Made by a program: the position numbers and the translations under genes. This document shows, piece by piece, positions 26,960 to 42,639 of a DNA stretch of 64,000 bases (the first letter of the stretch is position 1; the number at the start of each line of letters is the position of its first letter). This stretch comes from Tillus elongatus. Its lineage: Eukaryota; Arthropoda; Insecta; Coleoptera; Cleridae. Where the stretch lies: contig OZ023270.1 of the NCBI GenBank assembly GCA_964006375.1, positions 57,352,536 to 57,416,535 on the forward strand, written 5' to 3'. The notes beneath the pieces were generated by a model. It was not told the origin of the DNA and ran no database searches. It was given only the letters and a program-made list of their open reading frames with translations.

Positions 26960-28150
26960 TCGTCAGACCTACAAAATTGGGGGGTCAGCTTAGCAATGGG
27001 GGGTTATAGTAGAACCACTGGTCAGTAGTAAGTACAATACTTACGGTTTACACGTGATGCATATGGGTTCTCTGTAGATTGTACACATATACACATCGTT
27101 CGACATATTTTACTTTACACTAAAACAGAAAACAAAATAATAACATTAATATACAAGCATATTTTCTATTATTGTTAGTCAGTGTTATTTGGATAAGCAA
27201 TGAAAGATATAAAGCCATAATTTGTTAAAATGATCATTAATTAAATTTTTAAAATAACTAGTAAATTTGGAAAGTATCTCAGTTTTAATGAATTTAAAAG
27301 AACCAAAAATCTATATGCAAAGAGATCAAACTCTTAAGCATGAAATACATACCAAAGAATTATGTTCCAAATCAATTACCTAAAGGTAATTAACAAACAA
27401 ACACTTTGTATAATGTACCTATATAAGTTTGTTCTTATGAAAACAATGAACTGGAGTTTACCAAAGACAGTGTTTGTGTTGTGGGACTTTTCAAATAAAG
27501 AGTGCAACAAATATAAACTTATTGTAGTTTTGAAAGTTATTGTAAATTTATTCTTGGTTATGATGTTCTAGAAGTAAGGTTAGGATAAATGTCATTTTAT
27601 TATGACGATCTAGAATAAGAATATTCAAACTTACCCGGCGGTTTCAAAGGTGAATTGCTGTCAAAATATGTATTAATTAATTTCAAGAGACGATGCTCTG
27701 ATATCAAACAGGAAATAACATTAGATGAATTTGGGCAAGATTTCCGCTTTTGTTGTGAATTATTGTTGGTTGTTAAATAAATTCAGACGATAGAGTGGCG
27801 TCATTCTTGCTTCCCAAAGAATTTAAATATTTTTAAAGTATATTTTGTGTAAAGAAGGTCCATTGTATCACTGAAACAAACAGAAGGTGTCACATGAAGT
27901 TTTGAAGTAATAAATTACAAGATAAACAGTATATATATATCAAGAATAACTACATTTAAGGATACCTACCACCACTAGCGAGGAACCAAGGTTTGAAATA
28001 TATTTATTTTATCTAAATCAGCACAAGGAGGCAAACTACTTTATTTAAAAGACAATCTGTTCTGTCGATCATACGTCAAGCAAAAGTATTCATGGGAAAA
28101 ATAAGATTTTATACATAAACAGAAATCTTAGTTTACATTTTACCAAAGTT
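26960..28150 (+). repeat. Diverged duplicated segment, copy 2
   Basis: This is the partner of 18700-19960. Shared blocks are cagtagtaagtacaatactt, ggtttacacgtgatgcatat, ctattattgttagtcagtg, aggaaat and tatacataaacagaaat. A 69-codon open frame at 27362-27571 is not conserved in copy 1, so it is probably spurious. Confidence 0.55.
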
Positions 28151-29006
28151 CAAAGTTAAGAACTTAGAGGGAGTCAGGATCGCAGGTCAGAAAGCCATAT
28201 TAGTTTGTAACGAACATTTGAAAATCAGCCGAAATTCTGTTAATAATATTAATCATTTTTAATTTACTAGTAAGTTTGAGAGTTATAACAATGGATCCGT
28301 TTAGATTTAAATTTATAAAATGTGTCCAATAAAAATTGTAATGAAAATTTTTCTAAAAACATAATTCTTTGAAAAAAACATAATAAGATAAAAAAAATAA
28401 GGTTAATTGCATATTAGCAGGCTATTTCTTTTCCCCTATTTAGCAGAATCCACCACTGAGACAACGTAAGTACATTAATTATTTGATTACAATTTATTTG
28501 GCATAATATAGTAGAGGGGTAGGCAACCCATATAACACTGAAGCTAGCTGTAATATGACAAATATATATACATATACTAAAATTCAAACACCAGAGTCAT
28601 AAGCATTTTATTCAGCTAAAATTATACACTATAAAATCTACAGGGCACCCATAAATATTGGGTAAATCATCAATATAAAAAGGTTTTTAGTTACATGTAA
28701 AATTACAATCAATAAAATAATATCATCCCTAAAATTGTACCAATTATAAAATACAAAAACAACCAAAAAGGTTTACACACATCTAACTGGTGATTATTTA
28801 TATAAGATAAATATAAAATTATTACAATTAATCATAATAATTGGCCCCCAACATTAGGGCTTCTTCTCTAATATACATTTGAAAAATATGTAAAATAATA
28901 ATAATATAAATAAATAAAATTATACAAAAATCAAAATAATTGGCGCACAACAGTGTGGCATTAAAATAGAAATTAATATAATATTTAAAATAAAACCAAT
29001 TAATCT

Positions 29007-29083
<77 letters not shown>

Positions 29084-29965
29084 ACAGATATTCCCATAAG
29101 TGAATTTTTCGTTTTACGAAGAAATCCGTAAACATAGATATCAAATTGAAAACACCATTTTTCAAACTGATAAAAATATTAATCAAGTTAAATCATATAC
29201 TTTCCGCCAGGCTAAAAATATTTGCCATTGCAGTTCTAAAATGATGTAATGTATTAATTTTAACCTATTTAGAAATTTTGTGGGAAACGTTTTACGGAGA
29301 TATAAGGGCTTTTGTGATAACCATTAATAGTTAAATAATTTAATGTATAGAAGAGGGAAGCCACGTATAAAGCATTTATGTAGTAGAAGCTTAACATTTC
29401 CCATATTATATAAGATATCGGTAAAACTTACCTAAGAAGCAAACACAATTTGGTATAAAATGAATATTCCCTTCACGTATGACAGCGAACAAAGTTTTTG
29501 TTTCATAAAAAGAGTTGAAAAGTTTTATTAAAATCTTCCTGTTGTAGTTATTTACAACGTGTATTCTGGTTCATAAAAAAGTTTAATTGGAATTTTAAAA
29601 TCTTACTTTCATTCTGTGTTTGACAAAGCTGGGAACATCAGCGAAACTGCAGTTATACATATAATAAAATGGTGTGCATCAATTTGTTTGTTTATCGAAG
29701 TTTAATTTCCCATGTTTAAGGAGAGTATCCACAACTAACAAAGATTTTATGCTGGACATTTAGTTCTAGTCTTGTTATATAACATCGGTCTTAACTAGTC
29801 ATAAACGACCAGCAGCCACTACATCTTACCAACCTAGAAATTTTGTCAAACCCTGTAACCTGTAAAATATTATTGTACAGTATGATGATTAAGATGAAAA
29901 CCACCTATAATTTAACTATTTGAAGGAACACAGATTTGAATTTTGGAACAGCCATACAGATTGAT
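28150..29965. other. AT-rich interval, no gene recognised; (TA)n 29010-29081
   Basis: Very AT-rich, without long open frames. Apart from the 72-bp TA tract nothing can be named. Confidence 0.5.
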
Positions 29966-29969
29966 AGGT

Positions 29970-30086
29970 CACATTTTTAGTGAATTTTTATTAAAAAAAT
30001 TCACTAATAGAGAGGTATCGATGGTGAGACCTGGCAATTTTTTTTTCAAATGAGCTCATATCCGGGGTCAGTTTCTATTTTTATAT

Positions 30087-30172
<86 letters not shown>

Positions 30173-30700
30173 GTATCCATCCGATAAATAAAAAAATAAT
30201 TAACCGATTTCGATGAAGGTCTCTCTCAAGGCAACATATGTAGTAAATTTCATAAAACAGCTTTGTAATTTTCGGAGAAGAAATTTTCTTGGCTAACGAA
30301 CTCATCTAAGCCATTAATAAAACAAGTACCTTTCTTTTATTAATGGCTTAGATGAGTTCGTTAGCCAAGAAAATTTTTTCTCCGAAAATTACAAAGCTGT
30401 TTTATGAAATAAAATTTACTACATATGTTGCCTTCGGAGAGGCCTTGCTACGTACCAAAATTCAACTTTCTAAGTTTATATAAAATTGAGTTATTCAAAT
30501 TTAAAAAATTTTTTTGACAATTTTTTTTCTCTCCGAATAGCACAAAGTTATTTTTATGAAATTTGGTGGGTTTATTACCTTGGGAAAGACCTTACTACAG
30601 ACGAAAATTCAATTTTCTAAGTTTATAGAAAATTGAGTTAGTCAAGTTTGAAGCATTTAATAAAAATTCACTACCATATCGCACTGGCTGCGTCCCGAAC
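29970..30700 (-). mobile_element. GACGCAGC-family element, partial, with long perfect-type hairpin
   Basis: The terminal hairpin ttagtgaatttttatt is at 29978, then the reverse right module (gagctcatatccggggtcag), (TA)n at 30090-30171, and left module. The inverted family terminus cactaccatatcgcactggc ends near 30695. Within it, 30218-30322 and 30335-30443 are near-identical inverted arms with a 12-bp spacer. Confidence 0.7.
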
Positions 30701-30796
30701 TTTTTTAAGATACTCAACTTAAAACTGAACTGAACACAGCCTACTACGAATGAGATATTGAAAAAGCTATCAAAAAATGTTGTTCAGAGTATTATT

Positions 30797-31225
30797 ATAA
30801 CCCCACATACCAAGTTTCAAGACAAAATTCGCATTTAAATATTTTTCTCTCCACTAGTCCTCCGTCTATTCGAATAAAATTTTCGAGTCTTTTACAATTC
30901 TGTTTAGCTATTCGTCTAAGTTCCGAGATGCTGAGTTCTTGACGCACTTGTCTTATTCTGGTACAAAGTTCATCTCGATTTTTGTGCCTTGTTTTATAAA
31001 CTTTATTTTTTATCATTCCTCACAAATAAAAGTCGAGAGGTGTAATATCGGGAGATCTCGGAGGTCACAGTTCAAAGGGACCGTTTCTTCATATTCAGAG
31101 CATAAGAAATATTTGGTTCAACCATTGACGAACCATCCTTGAGTTGTGGATGGATGCACTATCTAGCTAGAAGTACATATCCTGTCGCACAGTAAGAGGA
31201 AGATATTCAATTACAATCCGCATCA
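30797..31225 (-). pseudogene. Tc1/mariner-superfamily transposase, C-terminal half
   Basis: The minus strand reads EYLPLTVRQDMYF, a stop, LDSASIHNSRMVRQWLNQIF with the second catalytic Asp, then PPRSPDITPLDFYL with the third-Asp block. After a further break comes MIKNKVYKTRHKNRDELCTR, IRQVRQELSISELRRIAKQN and a closing RLENFIRIDGGLVERKIF. Spacing between the second and third Asp is about 41-42 residues, resembling the other copies here. Stops and frameshifts make it inactive. The N-terminal half is missing. A (TA)n tract lies 55 bp upstream. Confidence 0.75.
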
Positions 31226-31274
31226 AAGAAGTTAACTATACGATCATCATTTAACGGTTGATTAAGAAAAAAGG

Positions 31275-31278
<4 letters not shown>

Positions 31279-31332
<54 letters not shown>
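31279..31332. repeat. (TA)n microsatellite
   Basis: About 54 bp of TA upstream (minus strand) of the transposase remnant. Confidence 0.95.
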
Positions 31333-31338
<6 letters not shown>

Positions 31339-31499
31339 TAAAGTATAGATATCAAAAATACATTAAAAGCAAACTCAGTCGCTGCTTGTGATCGAATGCT
31401 GATTATTATTATTCAGATCGTAACATTACTAATATATACTCTACCAGTATACCCTATAGCGAGTATTTAGCGAATGTTTTTTTTAAATATGTGTGTGTA

Positions 31500-32439
31500 T
31501 GTGTGTGTGTGTATCCAATCGATAACTCAAAAAGTAATAAGCCGACTTTGATGAAATTCGGCCAGTACATTTTTTTATTAGTTTGGATGAGTTCGTTAGC
31601 CAGTCTGATTAGACTACTTCTACCAAAAAAAAACAACAAAATTAAAAAAAATTGTTTCTCAAAAAATAATTAAGGTATTTTAATGAAATTTAACACATAT
31701 GTGCTCCTGGGAGAGGCCTTCTTACCTAACAAAATTCAACTTATAGATTTTTGGATAATTGAGTTATTCAAATTTGAAGCATTTAGTGAAAATTCGCTAC
31801 CATAACGCACTTGATGCGTCCAGAATTTTTTGAAACTACTGCCACAGGACCAGGAAAGGGGTCTATTTGAAATCAATTTTCTTCAGAGATTTTAGTCAAA
31901 TGAAGGACAATGACGGTTGAAGCTGAAACTTAAGGCACACGTCTTACGACATTTCTTCTACATAACTTGTATTCTTCTCAGGTTCTTTTTTTTTAATTGA
32001 CAATTTTCATGTTTTAAATTACGACTTGGACGTTTTAAGAAAAACCTAAAAAACGTCAAAGCGACTTTTCTGGGGTTTTTTAATCTTATTGCGCAAACAA
32101 GAGTCAATTTTTGTTTGCAATGTTGAATAGGTTTCGTTAGCCACACACAATTATTTCGTCGTATGCCGTCCACAAGTGGCACCCAAAATTTCTCTCTCTA
32201 AATGCTTATTTTTTCATTCTAAACTTAAAGATCTGAATCTTCGTATGTAGGATACGTTTTATAGTTTAAACTTGCGTACCAAATTTGGTTGTGATAGCTC
32301 CGTTATGTTTGGAATAATAAACAGTCTCCAATAGAAAACCCACAATTTTTCCGGAAAACCTAGTCTCAATTTTCCTGGTTAACAAACTTACATAAGCCTA
32401 TTTTCATTAAAATCGGCCCATTCTTTTTTGAGTTATCAG

Positions 32440-32445
<6 letters not shown>
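31500..32445 (+). repeat. GACGCAGC-family fragments
   Basis: A plus-orientation left module follows a GT-rich run (gtgtgtgtgt near 31500). A family terminus in reverse is at 31796-31830 (cgctaccataacgcacttga). After that comes the body in forward order (aaggacaatgacggttgaag, cacaagtggcaccc, reverse left module to 32440). It is a rearranged composite lacking the TA tract. Confidence 0.7.
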
Positions 32446-33534
<1,089 letters not shown>

Positions 33535-33539
33535 ATGTA

Positions 33540-34388
33540 GTGAGACAGTCAGAGAGTTTTTTATGTGGGCCATGTGTTCAAGACATCAGCGAGATGCGAG
33601 CGAGCATGTACGCAACATTTAGGTCGATAATTATGTACATAGTCGATATCTTTTCAACTGTAGTGACTAGGCCTGGAATTCTTTGTTCTCACGCTGGAGG
33701 CGTGGTGGATTCATATAAAAGCACGTACGATTGGAACAGACAGGGAGACTTCATCTATACCTTAGAGTTGTCTTTTCTGCAAAGCTGTCTTCGAACTTAA
33801 GGTTCTTTCAGCAGACTTGTGGACACTGTCCTGCTGGTGAACCCTGCGGATAGTAAACAACAGCACACTCTCGCCACGATCGATCCGGGCTGATTGGTGC
33901 TGATGTTGAAACTGTGGTTTTCCTTGGAATTGTGTCTACCCTTTTGAACGTCCTTCTGCTGAAAAGTTCCCTGTGGTTAGTAGGCACAGCATACTATCGC
34001 AATGATCGATTCTGGCAGATTTATGCTGTGTTGAATACTGTGGGTTTCCTAGAACCGCGTCTGAAGTCAGCTGGTTATAGTGCGGAAATTCTATAGGTAG
34101 TAGGTGCAGAATACTATCGCCGAGGTCAATTCGTGTAGGCTTACTAACAACTCATCTGTGGTTTCGGTTTTCCATAGCGTACTGGCGGAGAAAGCCTATG
34201 GTAAACACTAGCGCCATGAATAAAATTCGAGCGAGAGTGTCGAAGTAGGGGACCTCTGCTGGTATTGTTAACGCGAATCGCACTACACCGCCGCACATAG
34301 ACGAGACCCAGGAGTCGAGCCGCCGTCCCCGCTTGGAGGCCATGCCGCAGCCTGTTGGGACGAGAAGTAACTCAGCAAACGGTGAGTG
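33540..34388 (+). other. GC-richer promoter/exon-like block of unknown identity
   Basis: Base composition rises sharply, with many CpG. A TATA box (tataaaagc) is at 33714, and an acagacagggag initiator-like site lies some 30 bp on. Between 33848 and 34180 are three diverged tandem copies of about 125 bp, recognisable by gtagtaggcacagcatacta, ctatcgc...gatcgat and tgtggttt. The block ends at a strong donor-like acggtgagtg near 34378. The longest open frame (33540-33800) has no recognisable domain. It could be the 5' non-coding exon of a host gene or an LTR/leader of an unrecognised retroelement. Confidence 0.45.
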
Positions 34389-34419
34389 TACCTTTAAAAT
34401 GACATATGCTACCGGGTGT

Positions 34420-35885
34420 CCCTAAATTGCTTGCCCAATTTGATGTATTTAAACAGAAACTTGAACCTTGTAAGTTTATTTGCCTGCATATTATTTAAAT
34501 AAATTTATTTGTACATTAAATGTTGCCAAGTTTGTTCTATTTAATCTAAACTTGAAACCTAGCATTTTATTTACTTACATATCATGTATAGAAATAATTT
34601 TTTGCCTCTAAATGTTGCCAAATATGCCATATGTAAACTAAGCTTGAAACCTAGCGTTTTAATTGTGAACATATAATGTACAGATATTATTTTTTTTGCA
34701 TCTAAATGTTACCGAAATCGGCGTATTTAGACTAAACTTGACCCCTAATATTTTAGTTGTTTGTATATCGTGTAGAGAAAATATTTGTGCATTAAAAGTT
34801 GCCAAGTTGTAGTTTAAACTTGAGAGCTGGGATTTTGTTGATTTGTATATCATCAAAGCGAAATTATTCGTGCATTTAAATGTTGCCCAATTTGGTAGAT
34901 TTAAACTAAACTCGAAATCGGGAATTTTATTAGTTTGAGTATTATGTAGAAAAATTATTTGTGTGTTCAGATATTGCCAAATTTGATATATTTGAATGAA
35001 ACTTAGAGCCTGAAATTCTATTTGTTGGTATATTAGTTCATGAAACTAATTGTGCACTTAAAAGTGTCACCAGACATGAAACCAAGAGTTTTATTTGCTC
35101 ATACTTTTTGAATAAAGTTAGTTGTGCATTTAAATGTTTCCAAATTTAATATGATTAAACTATAACTTTAAATCTGGAATTTTATCTGCTTGTTAGGTAA
35201 GGAAATTATCTCTACATCTAAAAACGTTGCCAAATTTAATATATTTAAACTAAACTTGAAACTTGTATTTTAGTTGGTTGCATATTATATGGAGGAATTA
35301 TTCGTGCATTTAAATTTGATAAATTAAACTGAAACCTGAAATCTGGACGGTTATTTGTTTGCCAATCATGTAGAAAAATTATTTGGGGTCAGAAGTTGCC
35401 AAATTTAATATATTCAGACTAAAACTTGAAGTCTGGAATTTTGATTTGTTTGCATATAGTGTGGAGTAATTACTCGAGCATTGAGACGTTGCCAAATTTA
35501 ATATTTTTACACGAAACTTGAAACCTAGTATTTTAGTTGGTTGCATATTATATGTAGAAATTATTTGTGCATTTAAATTATATAAAGTAAACTGAAACTT
35601 GAAATCTGGACTGTTATTTGTTTGTATATTATGTAGAAAAATTATTTGTGCGTTCAGATGTTGCCAAATTTAATATATTTAAACTAAACTTGAAATTTGG
35701 AAACCTATTTGTTTACATGATGTCGATAAATTATTTGTGCCGGTAAATGTTACAAAATCTGATATATTCAAACTGAAACTTGAAGCCTGCAATTATATTT
35801 GTGTGGCATTCAGATAAATTACTTCCGCATCTGAAAAGTTGCCAAATTTACTGATAGGTAAACTGAAACTTGAAATCAGAAACGT
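34420..35885. repeat. Degenerate ~90-bp tandem repeat array
   Basis: About 14-15 units at spacings mostly 82-96 bp. Each contains variants of aaactaaacttgaaacctgg, aattttatttgtttgcatat, gtagaaaaattatttgtgca and atgttgccaaatttgatat. gttgccaa-type landmarks recur at about 34531, 34613, 34709, 34797, 34881, 34971, 35132, 35225, 35391, 35487, 35661, 35746 and 35836. It is strongly diverged, hence old. Confidence 0.85.
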
Positions 35886-35914
35886 TACTAGCTCATGCAG
35901 TATTTAATGAAAAT

Positions 35915-36830
35915 TAAATTTGAATCATGAAACCAGAATTATGTAGCTCTTTATAATATAATTTAAATCTGAATCGTAAAACCAGAATTATGTAGCTCTT
36001 AATAATATAATTAAATCTGAATCGTAAAACCAGAATTATGTAGCTCCTTAGAATGTAATTTGAATCTGAATCGTGAAACCAGAATTCTGTAGCTATTTAT
36101 AATATAATTTGAATCTGAATCGTGAAACCAGGAACATGTAGCTCTTTACAATATAATTTAAATCTGAATCGTAAAACCAGAATTATGTAGCTCCTTAGAA
36201 TGTAATTTGAATCTGCATCGTGAAACCAGAATTCTGTAGCTTTTTATAATATGATTTGAATCTGAATCATGAAACCAGGAACATGTAGCTCTTTACAATA
36301 TAATTTGAATCTGAATCGTGAAACCAGAATTATGTGGCTCTTTATAATGTAATTTGAATCTGAATCGTGAAACCAGAATCATGTAGCTCTTTATATTATA
36401 ATTTAAATCTGAATCGTGAAACCAGAATTATGTGGCTCTTTATAATATAGTTTAAATCTGAATCGTGAAACCAGAATTATGTGGCTCTTTATAATATAGT
36501 TTAAGTCTGAATCGTGAAACCAGAATCATGTAGCTCTTTATAATATAATTTAAATCTGAATCGTGAAACCAGAATTATGTAGCTCTTCATAATATAATTT
36601 AAATCTGAATCGTAAAACCAGAACTATGTAGCTCTTTATAATATAATTTAAATCTGAATTGTGAAACCAGAAGTACGTAGCTCTTTATAATATAGTTTAA
36701 CTCTGAATCATGAAACCAGGGACATGTAGCTCTTTAATGATATAACTTAAATCTGAATTGTGAAACCAGAAGTATGTATCTTATTATAATGTGAATTAAA
36801 TATAATTTTGAATCTGAACCTTGAAAACGA
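35915..36830. repeat. 49-bp tandem repeat array, about 18 units
   Basis: Eighteen units contain gaatcgtgaaaccagaatta, then tgtagctctttataatataa. The period is close to 49 bp and homogeneity is much higher than in the preceding ~90-bp array. Variants (ggaacatgtagc, attatgtggctc) recur in alternating order, suggesting higher-order spread. The block cttgaaacc...ggaattttat of the 90-bp unit resembles the core here, so the two arrays are probably related. Confidence 0.9.
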
Positions 36831-37195
36831 AAGGTCCGTAGCTCTATATAAGATAATTTGAATCTGAAATTCAAAATCAAGAGTATCCAGTCTTACATAA
36901 TACAATTTTGAACCTGAAACAGGAAACCAGAAATATCTAGCTCTACATGATGTGACTTTAAACCTGAAACTTACAACTAAAGGTATGTAATTCCATTTCT
37001 GAGTAATATTGAAACTGAAACTTGAAGTCGAAAATATGTGGCACACTTTTATAATGCACTTTGAAACTAAAACCTGAAGTTAAGAATCTCATTGTTTTGT
37101 ATGTTACCTGATGAAATTACTTTGTACCTGAGACAGACATCTTGGCTCCCCTTTTGTATGAAACTAAAACTTGAAATTGAGAGTATGTGGTGTGC
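36830..37195. repeat. Decaying edge of the tandem repeat array
   Basis: Units become 55-60 bp and diverge further (aacctgaaacaggaaaccag, aaacctgaaacttacaac, gaaactgaaacttgaagtc). This is the expected pattern at an array edge where homogenisation fails. Confidence 0.7.
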
Positions 37196-38554
37196 ACTGG
37201 ACGGTTCGGAAAATAAAGCAAAGGGATATAGAGTAAATGAAGTACTTCCCCCTGTGTTATGACAAAGTTGTGTAATTATTCTCCTTGTGTCAACAATGGC
37301 ATTCAGGTGAAGCCTCGTTTCACGAAGTGCCACGATCCGAACATTTAAGACCTTCAGTGAGGCATAGTCCAGCAAGGACTTCGCGATTTACCACAATTTT
37401 GCGTGATTGAAACGAGAGGGCAACCTGAAGGTCAGTAATTAATTGAACGCCTTGCGATACACGCCATAATATTGGGCGAGGTAGTAATAGGTTTGTTACC
37501 GTCTCCGCTTAGTCAGTCAACAGTGACCTGGCCTGAGTTACAACAATACCTTCCCCTTGCGCCTCCTAGAGCCTACAGGTCCAAAACAAAATAATTTTCA
37601 AGCGGTATTTGTGTGAACCTTCTACTTCTTGGCCTGCCAAACCTCCGAAAATCTAAGACCTCCAGTGAGGCTATAGTCCAAGAAAGGGCTCGCGAAAAAT
37701 CTTAACTGTGGCACCATGGAACTGGAAAAGGCAACTCAAATGCGCAATGCGTCATTTCCTAGTGACCAATGGCCACGTGAGAGACGTAGAGGGAGGAGTC
37801 GGTAAGCCTCAAGTATATGCTCGGGTGTGGTGTCCTGTTCTGCGGTGTTGCTCAATCAGTCCTACGGTAATAAAGCAAAGACAAACCAAAACTGAAATGT
37901 GAACGATGAAACCAATAAAATCTAAATAATGAATATTGAAATGAAAATACCAATCTTTAATTCTACACCACTGTGGGAACTGAGAGTGACATCGGAGACC
38001 TTGATCCACACCAGGTCATCACCCCTCCAAGCGATCCAAATTTGTTAGGCTAGTGCATTCCTCATATGTGTAATATTAGGCCCAGCCGTGAGATTTATCG
38101 TAGCAATAGGGCGCCTAGATGTCTGTGCTTTCATGTCCGTTTCACTGTATTGGTCAAATGAGAAACTTTGTTAAATAAATTAAGTGTTTACGAATTATAG
38201 CGTTTCTCTCACAATGTTTAAATTCCATAGGCTGAACAAACACAACCTGGTCCTAACCCTAGATTTTCACGCCTCAATATTTCTCCTGGTAGCACAGAAA
38301 ATTAGTCATTCTTAGTAAGTAAAGGTAGAAGCCTTCCAAAAAAGGTAAGTGAGTACATTTCAGGTCACCGTAGTAATTTAATGCAGTCAGGGATTTAATT
38401 ACATATTAGTCAACACTGCAAGACAGACTAAGATGCATTTTCTTTAAAATAAAATATGTTTCAATTAGGTATTACACAATATCATGCTGTTTTGCCATTT
38501 TAGTTGTATCGTTGTCTTTTGTTTGTAAAAATTCAATTAGACTTTGGGGATATT

Positions 38555-38555
<1 letters not shown>
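37195..38555. other. Mixed-composition interval, unassigned, with a 50-bp direct repeat
   Basis: Two copies of a ~50-bp block (taagacct-cagtgaggc, then atagtcca, then cgcga) occur at 37345-37395 and 37652-37705. The motif ataaagcaaag occurs at 37213 and 37870. GC content is higher than the surroundings between 37400 and 38040. No domain-bearing frame was found. It may belong to the same unit as the 33.5-34.4 kb block. Confidence 0.4.

Positions 38556-38557
<2 letters not shown>

Positions 38558-38641
<84 letters not shown>
38558..38641. repeat. (TA)n microsatellite
   Basis: About 84 bp of uninterrupted TA. Confidence 0.95.
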
Positions 38642-38647
<6 letters not shown>

Positions 38648-38813
38648 TAACCAAGATGGGTGGACGATTGACGATTGTGAATAAACGAAGAATTTTGAAA
38701 ATTTTTTTTTGGAAATAGGTATGTACACACGCTATGTTTTTAAAATATAACTTTGTTACAGGGTGGTCCGAGAGACTTATGTCGAATCAAACATACAAGT
38801 TTTTAAATGCAAC

Positions 38814-41049
<2,236 letters not shown>

Positions 41050-41050
<1 letters not shown>

Positions 41051-41735
41051 CAGTTAGCAAACTACTTAACCTAACTACGTAAGACAAGCATCAATAGATG
41101 CACAAGATCGTACTCTTCCATGAAATAAATATATCTTATAGATTAGGAAAATGGAAAGGAGTCACTCAAGGTATTTATGTAATGCTACTGTTTTTATTTA
41201 TTAACGATTCATAAGTGTCTCTGAACTCTAACCAATTCTGACTCGTCCAACCTAGGCAGCTGTATCGTAAGAAGTTTGATATAATTATTTAATTGATTAG
41301 CTGAATTTACCGGTGACGTTCGAAAAACTTCTCATTATCGTCCTCAGTTTCTTCTTCAATCGCTCCTTGTAGTTTATCAAACTCGCCTAACAAATTTTCA
41401 AATCTAGGAAGTCTTTGTTCTATGTAAATTATGTATAAATCTGTTTTTTCTGATTTTTCATTTTTTTTTTCAAAATATTAGTAAATATCGTCACTTTAGA
41501 TTTAAGTGCCGCTCTTTCTTTTAAGATTTTCTATTATTTATTCGATATTTCGGATAGCAACAATTAATTAAATAAAGTAAAATGTACCTATTTAGTATTG
41601 CGTTTATAAAGTACCGTTATTCTTCTAAAAAGAGAACGGATGTATGCTTTAAAATAATCAACACTCTAATGTTTTAAAGACCTTTAAGAGGTAGAAAATT
41701 AAGTGCAAAGAATGAATAAATGCTTGTAAACTCTG

Positions 41736-41738
<3 letters not shown>
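41050..41738. other. No gene recognised
   Basis: AT-rich sequence leading into a (TA)n tract. A region near 41330-41400 has some coding-like composition on the minus strand but no domain that I can name. Confidence 0.45.

Positions 41739-41822
<84 letters not shown>
41739..41822. repeat. (TA)n microsatellite
   Basis: About 84 bp of uninterrupted TA. Confidence 0.95.
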
Positions 41823-41825
<3 letters not shown>

Positions 41826-42635
41826 GGAACAAAGGATTGTCTCACTTGCTCTAATAAGACGAATGATGTCACCTGCTGTTATTGCCGAGTCGCTGATCTG
41901 ATCCTTGTAGCGCTGTTTCTTTCGATTGCGTTCCGGGCTGCAGGACTGCGTTGGCTTCTTACTTTTTACGTCGGCAACTGGACCTGGCGGAGCTTTTGTT
42001 TGCTGCAGGATCCTCTCTGCCGGCGCCGGCGGTGTCTTATTGAGCGTTATTCTTCAACGACGGTGTCTTGTAAGAATACCTGTATTTTCTTGTAACGACT
42101 TTCAATTCTGTTCAATGTAATGACGTAATCTTCGGAAATGTTATAACCATGTGGGTTTGTATTTCTATGTTGTAATTGTATCCTTGTTTTCTTGTTCAAT
42201 GTATTATTCGGCTTAGAATTAACTGTAAATGACCATCTTGCTTCGTAGGACCATGTCACACTTAACTGCAATTGACCATTTTCAATGTAATATGCGTCTA
42301 AGAAAGATTATTTTGGGGATTTTATATCTTTGGTTCAGAATTAAATGGCCAGTATTACTTGATTTATACTCTTCACTACTTCACTAAATAACAATATGAA
42401 ATGAACAGTAATTATAATTAAAATAAACAAAATATAGTCAGTTAATCTAGTTTTTATGCGGCACTTAGGTGTCAACCTCCGTATAGCTTAACGCATTGGC
42501 GCAGAGTCTCGTACACAGGTTCCCACTTGCGCAACTCAATCTACTGGTTGTAGAAGGGTCGGCCACACGGCGGCGCATATAGCCACTTATACAAGAACAA
42601 CAAAGAAAATGTCACAAAGCAGGAGCATTTGGGCG
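41823..42635. other. GC-richer then AT-rich interval, unassigned
   Basis: 41890-42060 is locally GC-rich (ctgccggcgccggcgg at about 42017) and then falls to AT-rich. LTR-like composition is suggestive, but no termini or coding were found. Confidence 0.35.
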
Positions 42636-42639
42636 ACCT

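Noticed and set aside
27362..27571. 69-codon open frame in duplicated segment copy 2
   Set aside because: Not conserved in the partner segment at 18.7-20 kb and no domain visible.
33540..33800. 86-codon open frame in the GC-rich block
   Set aside because: No domain and no similarity that I can see; the block was described by its promoter/exon-like features instead.
41739..41822. Right terminus of the pogo-type element at the (TA)n tract
   Set aside because: The sequence before the tract is not the inverse of the left end at 38948, so the tract pair is not proof of one insertion.
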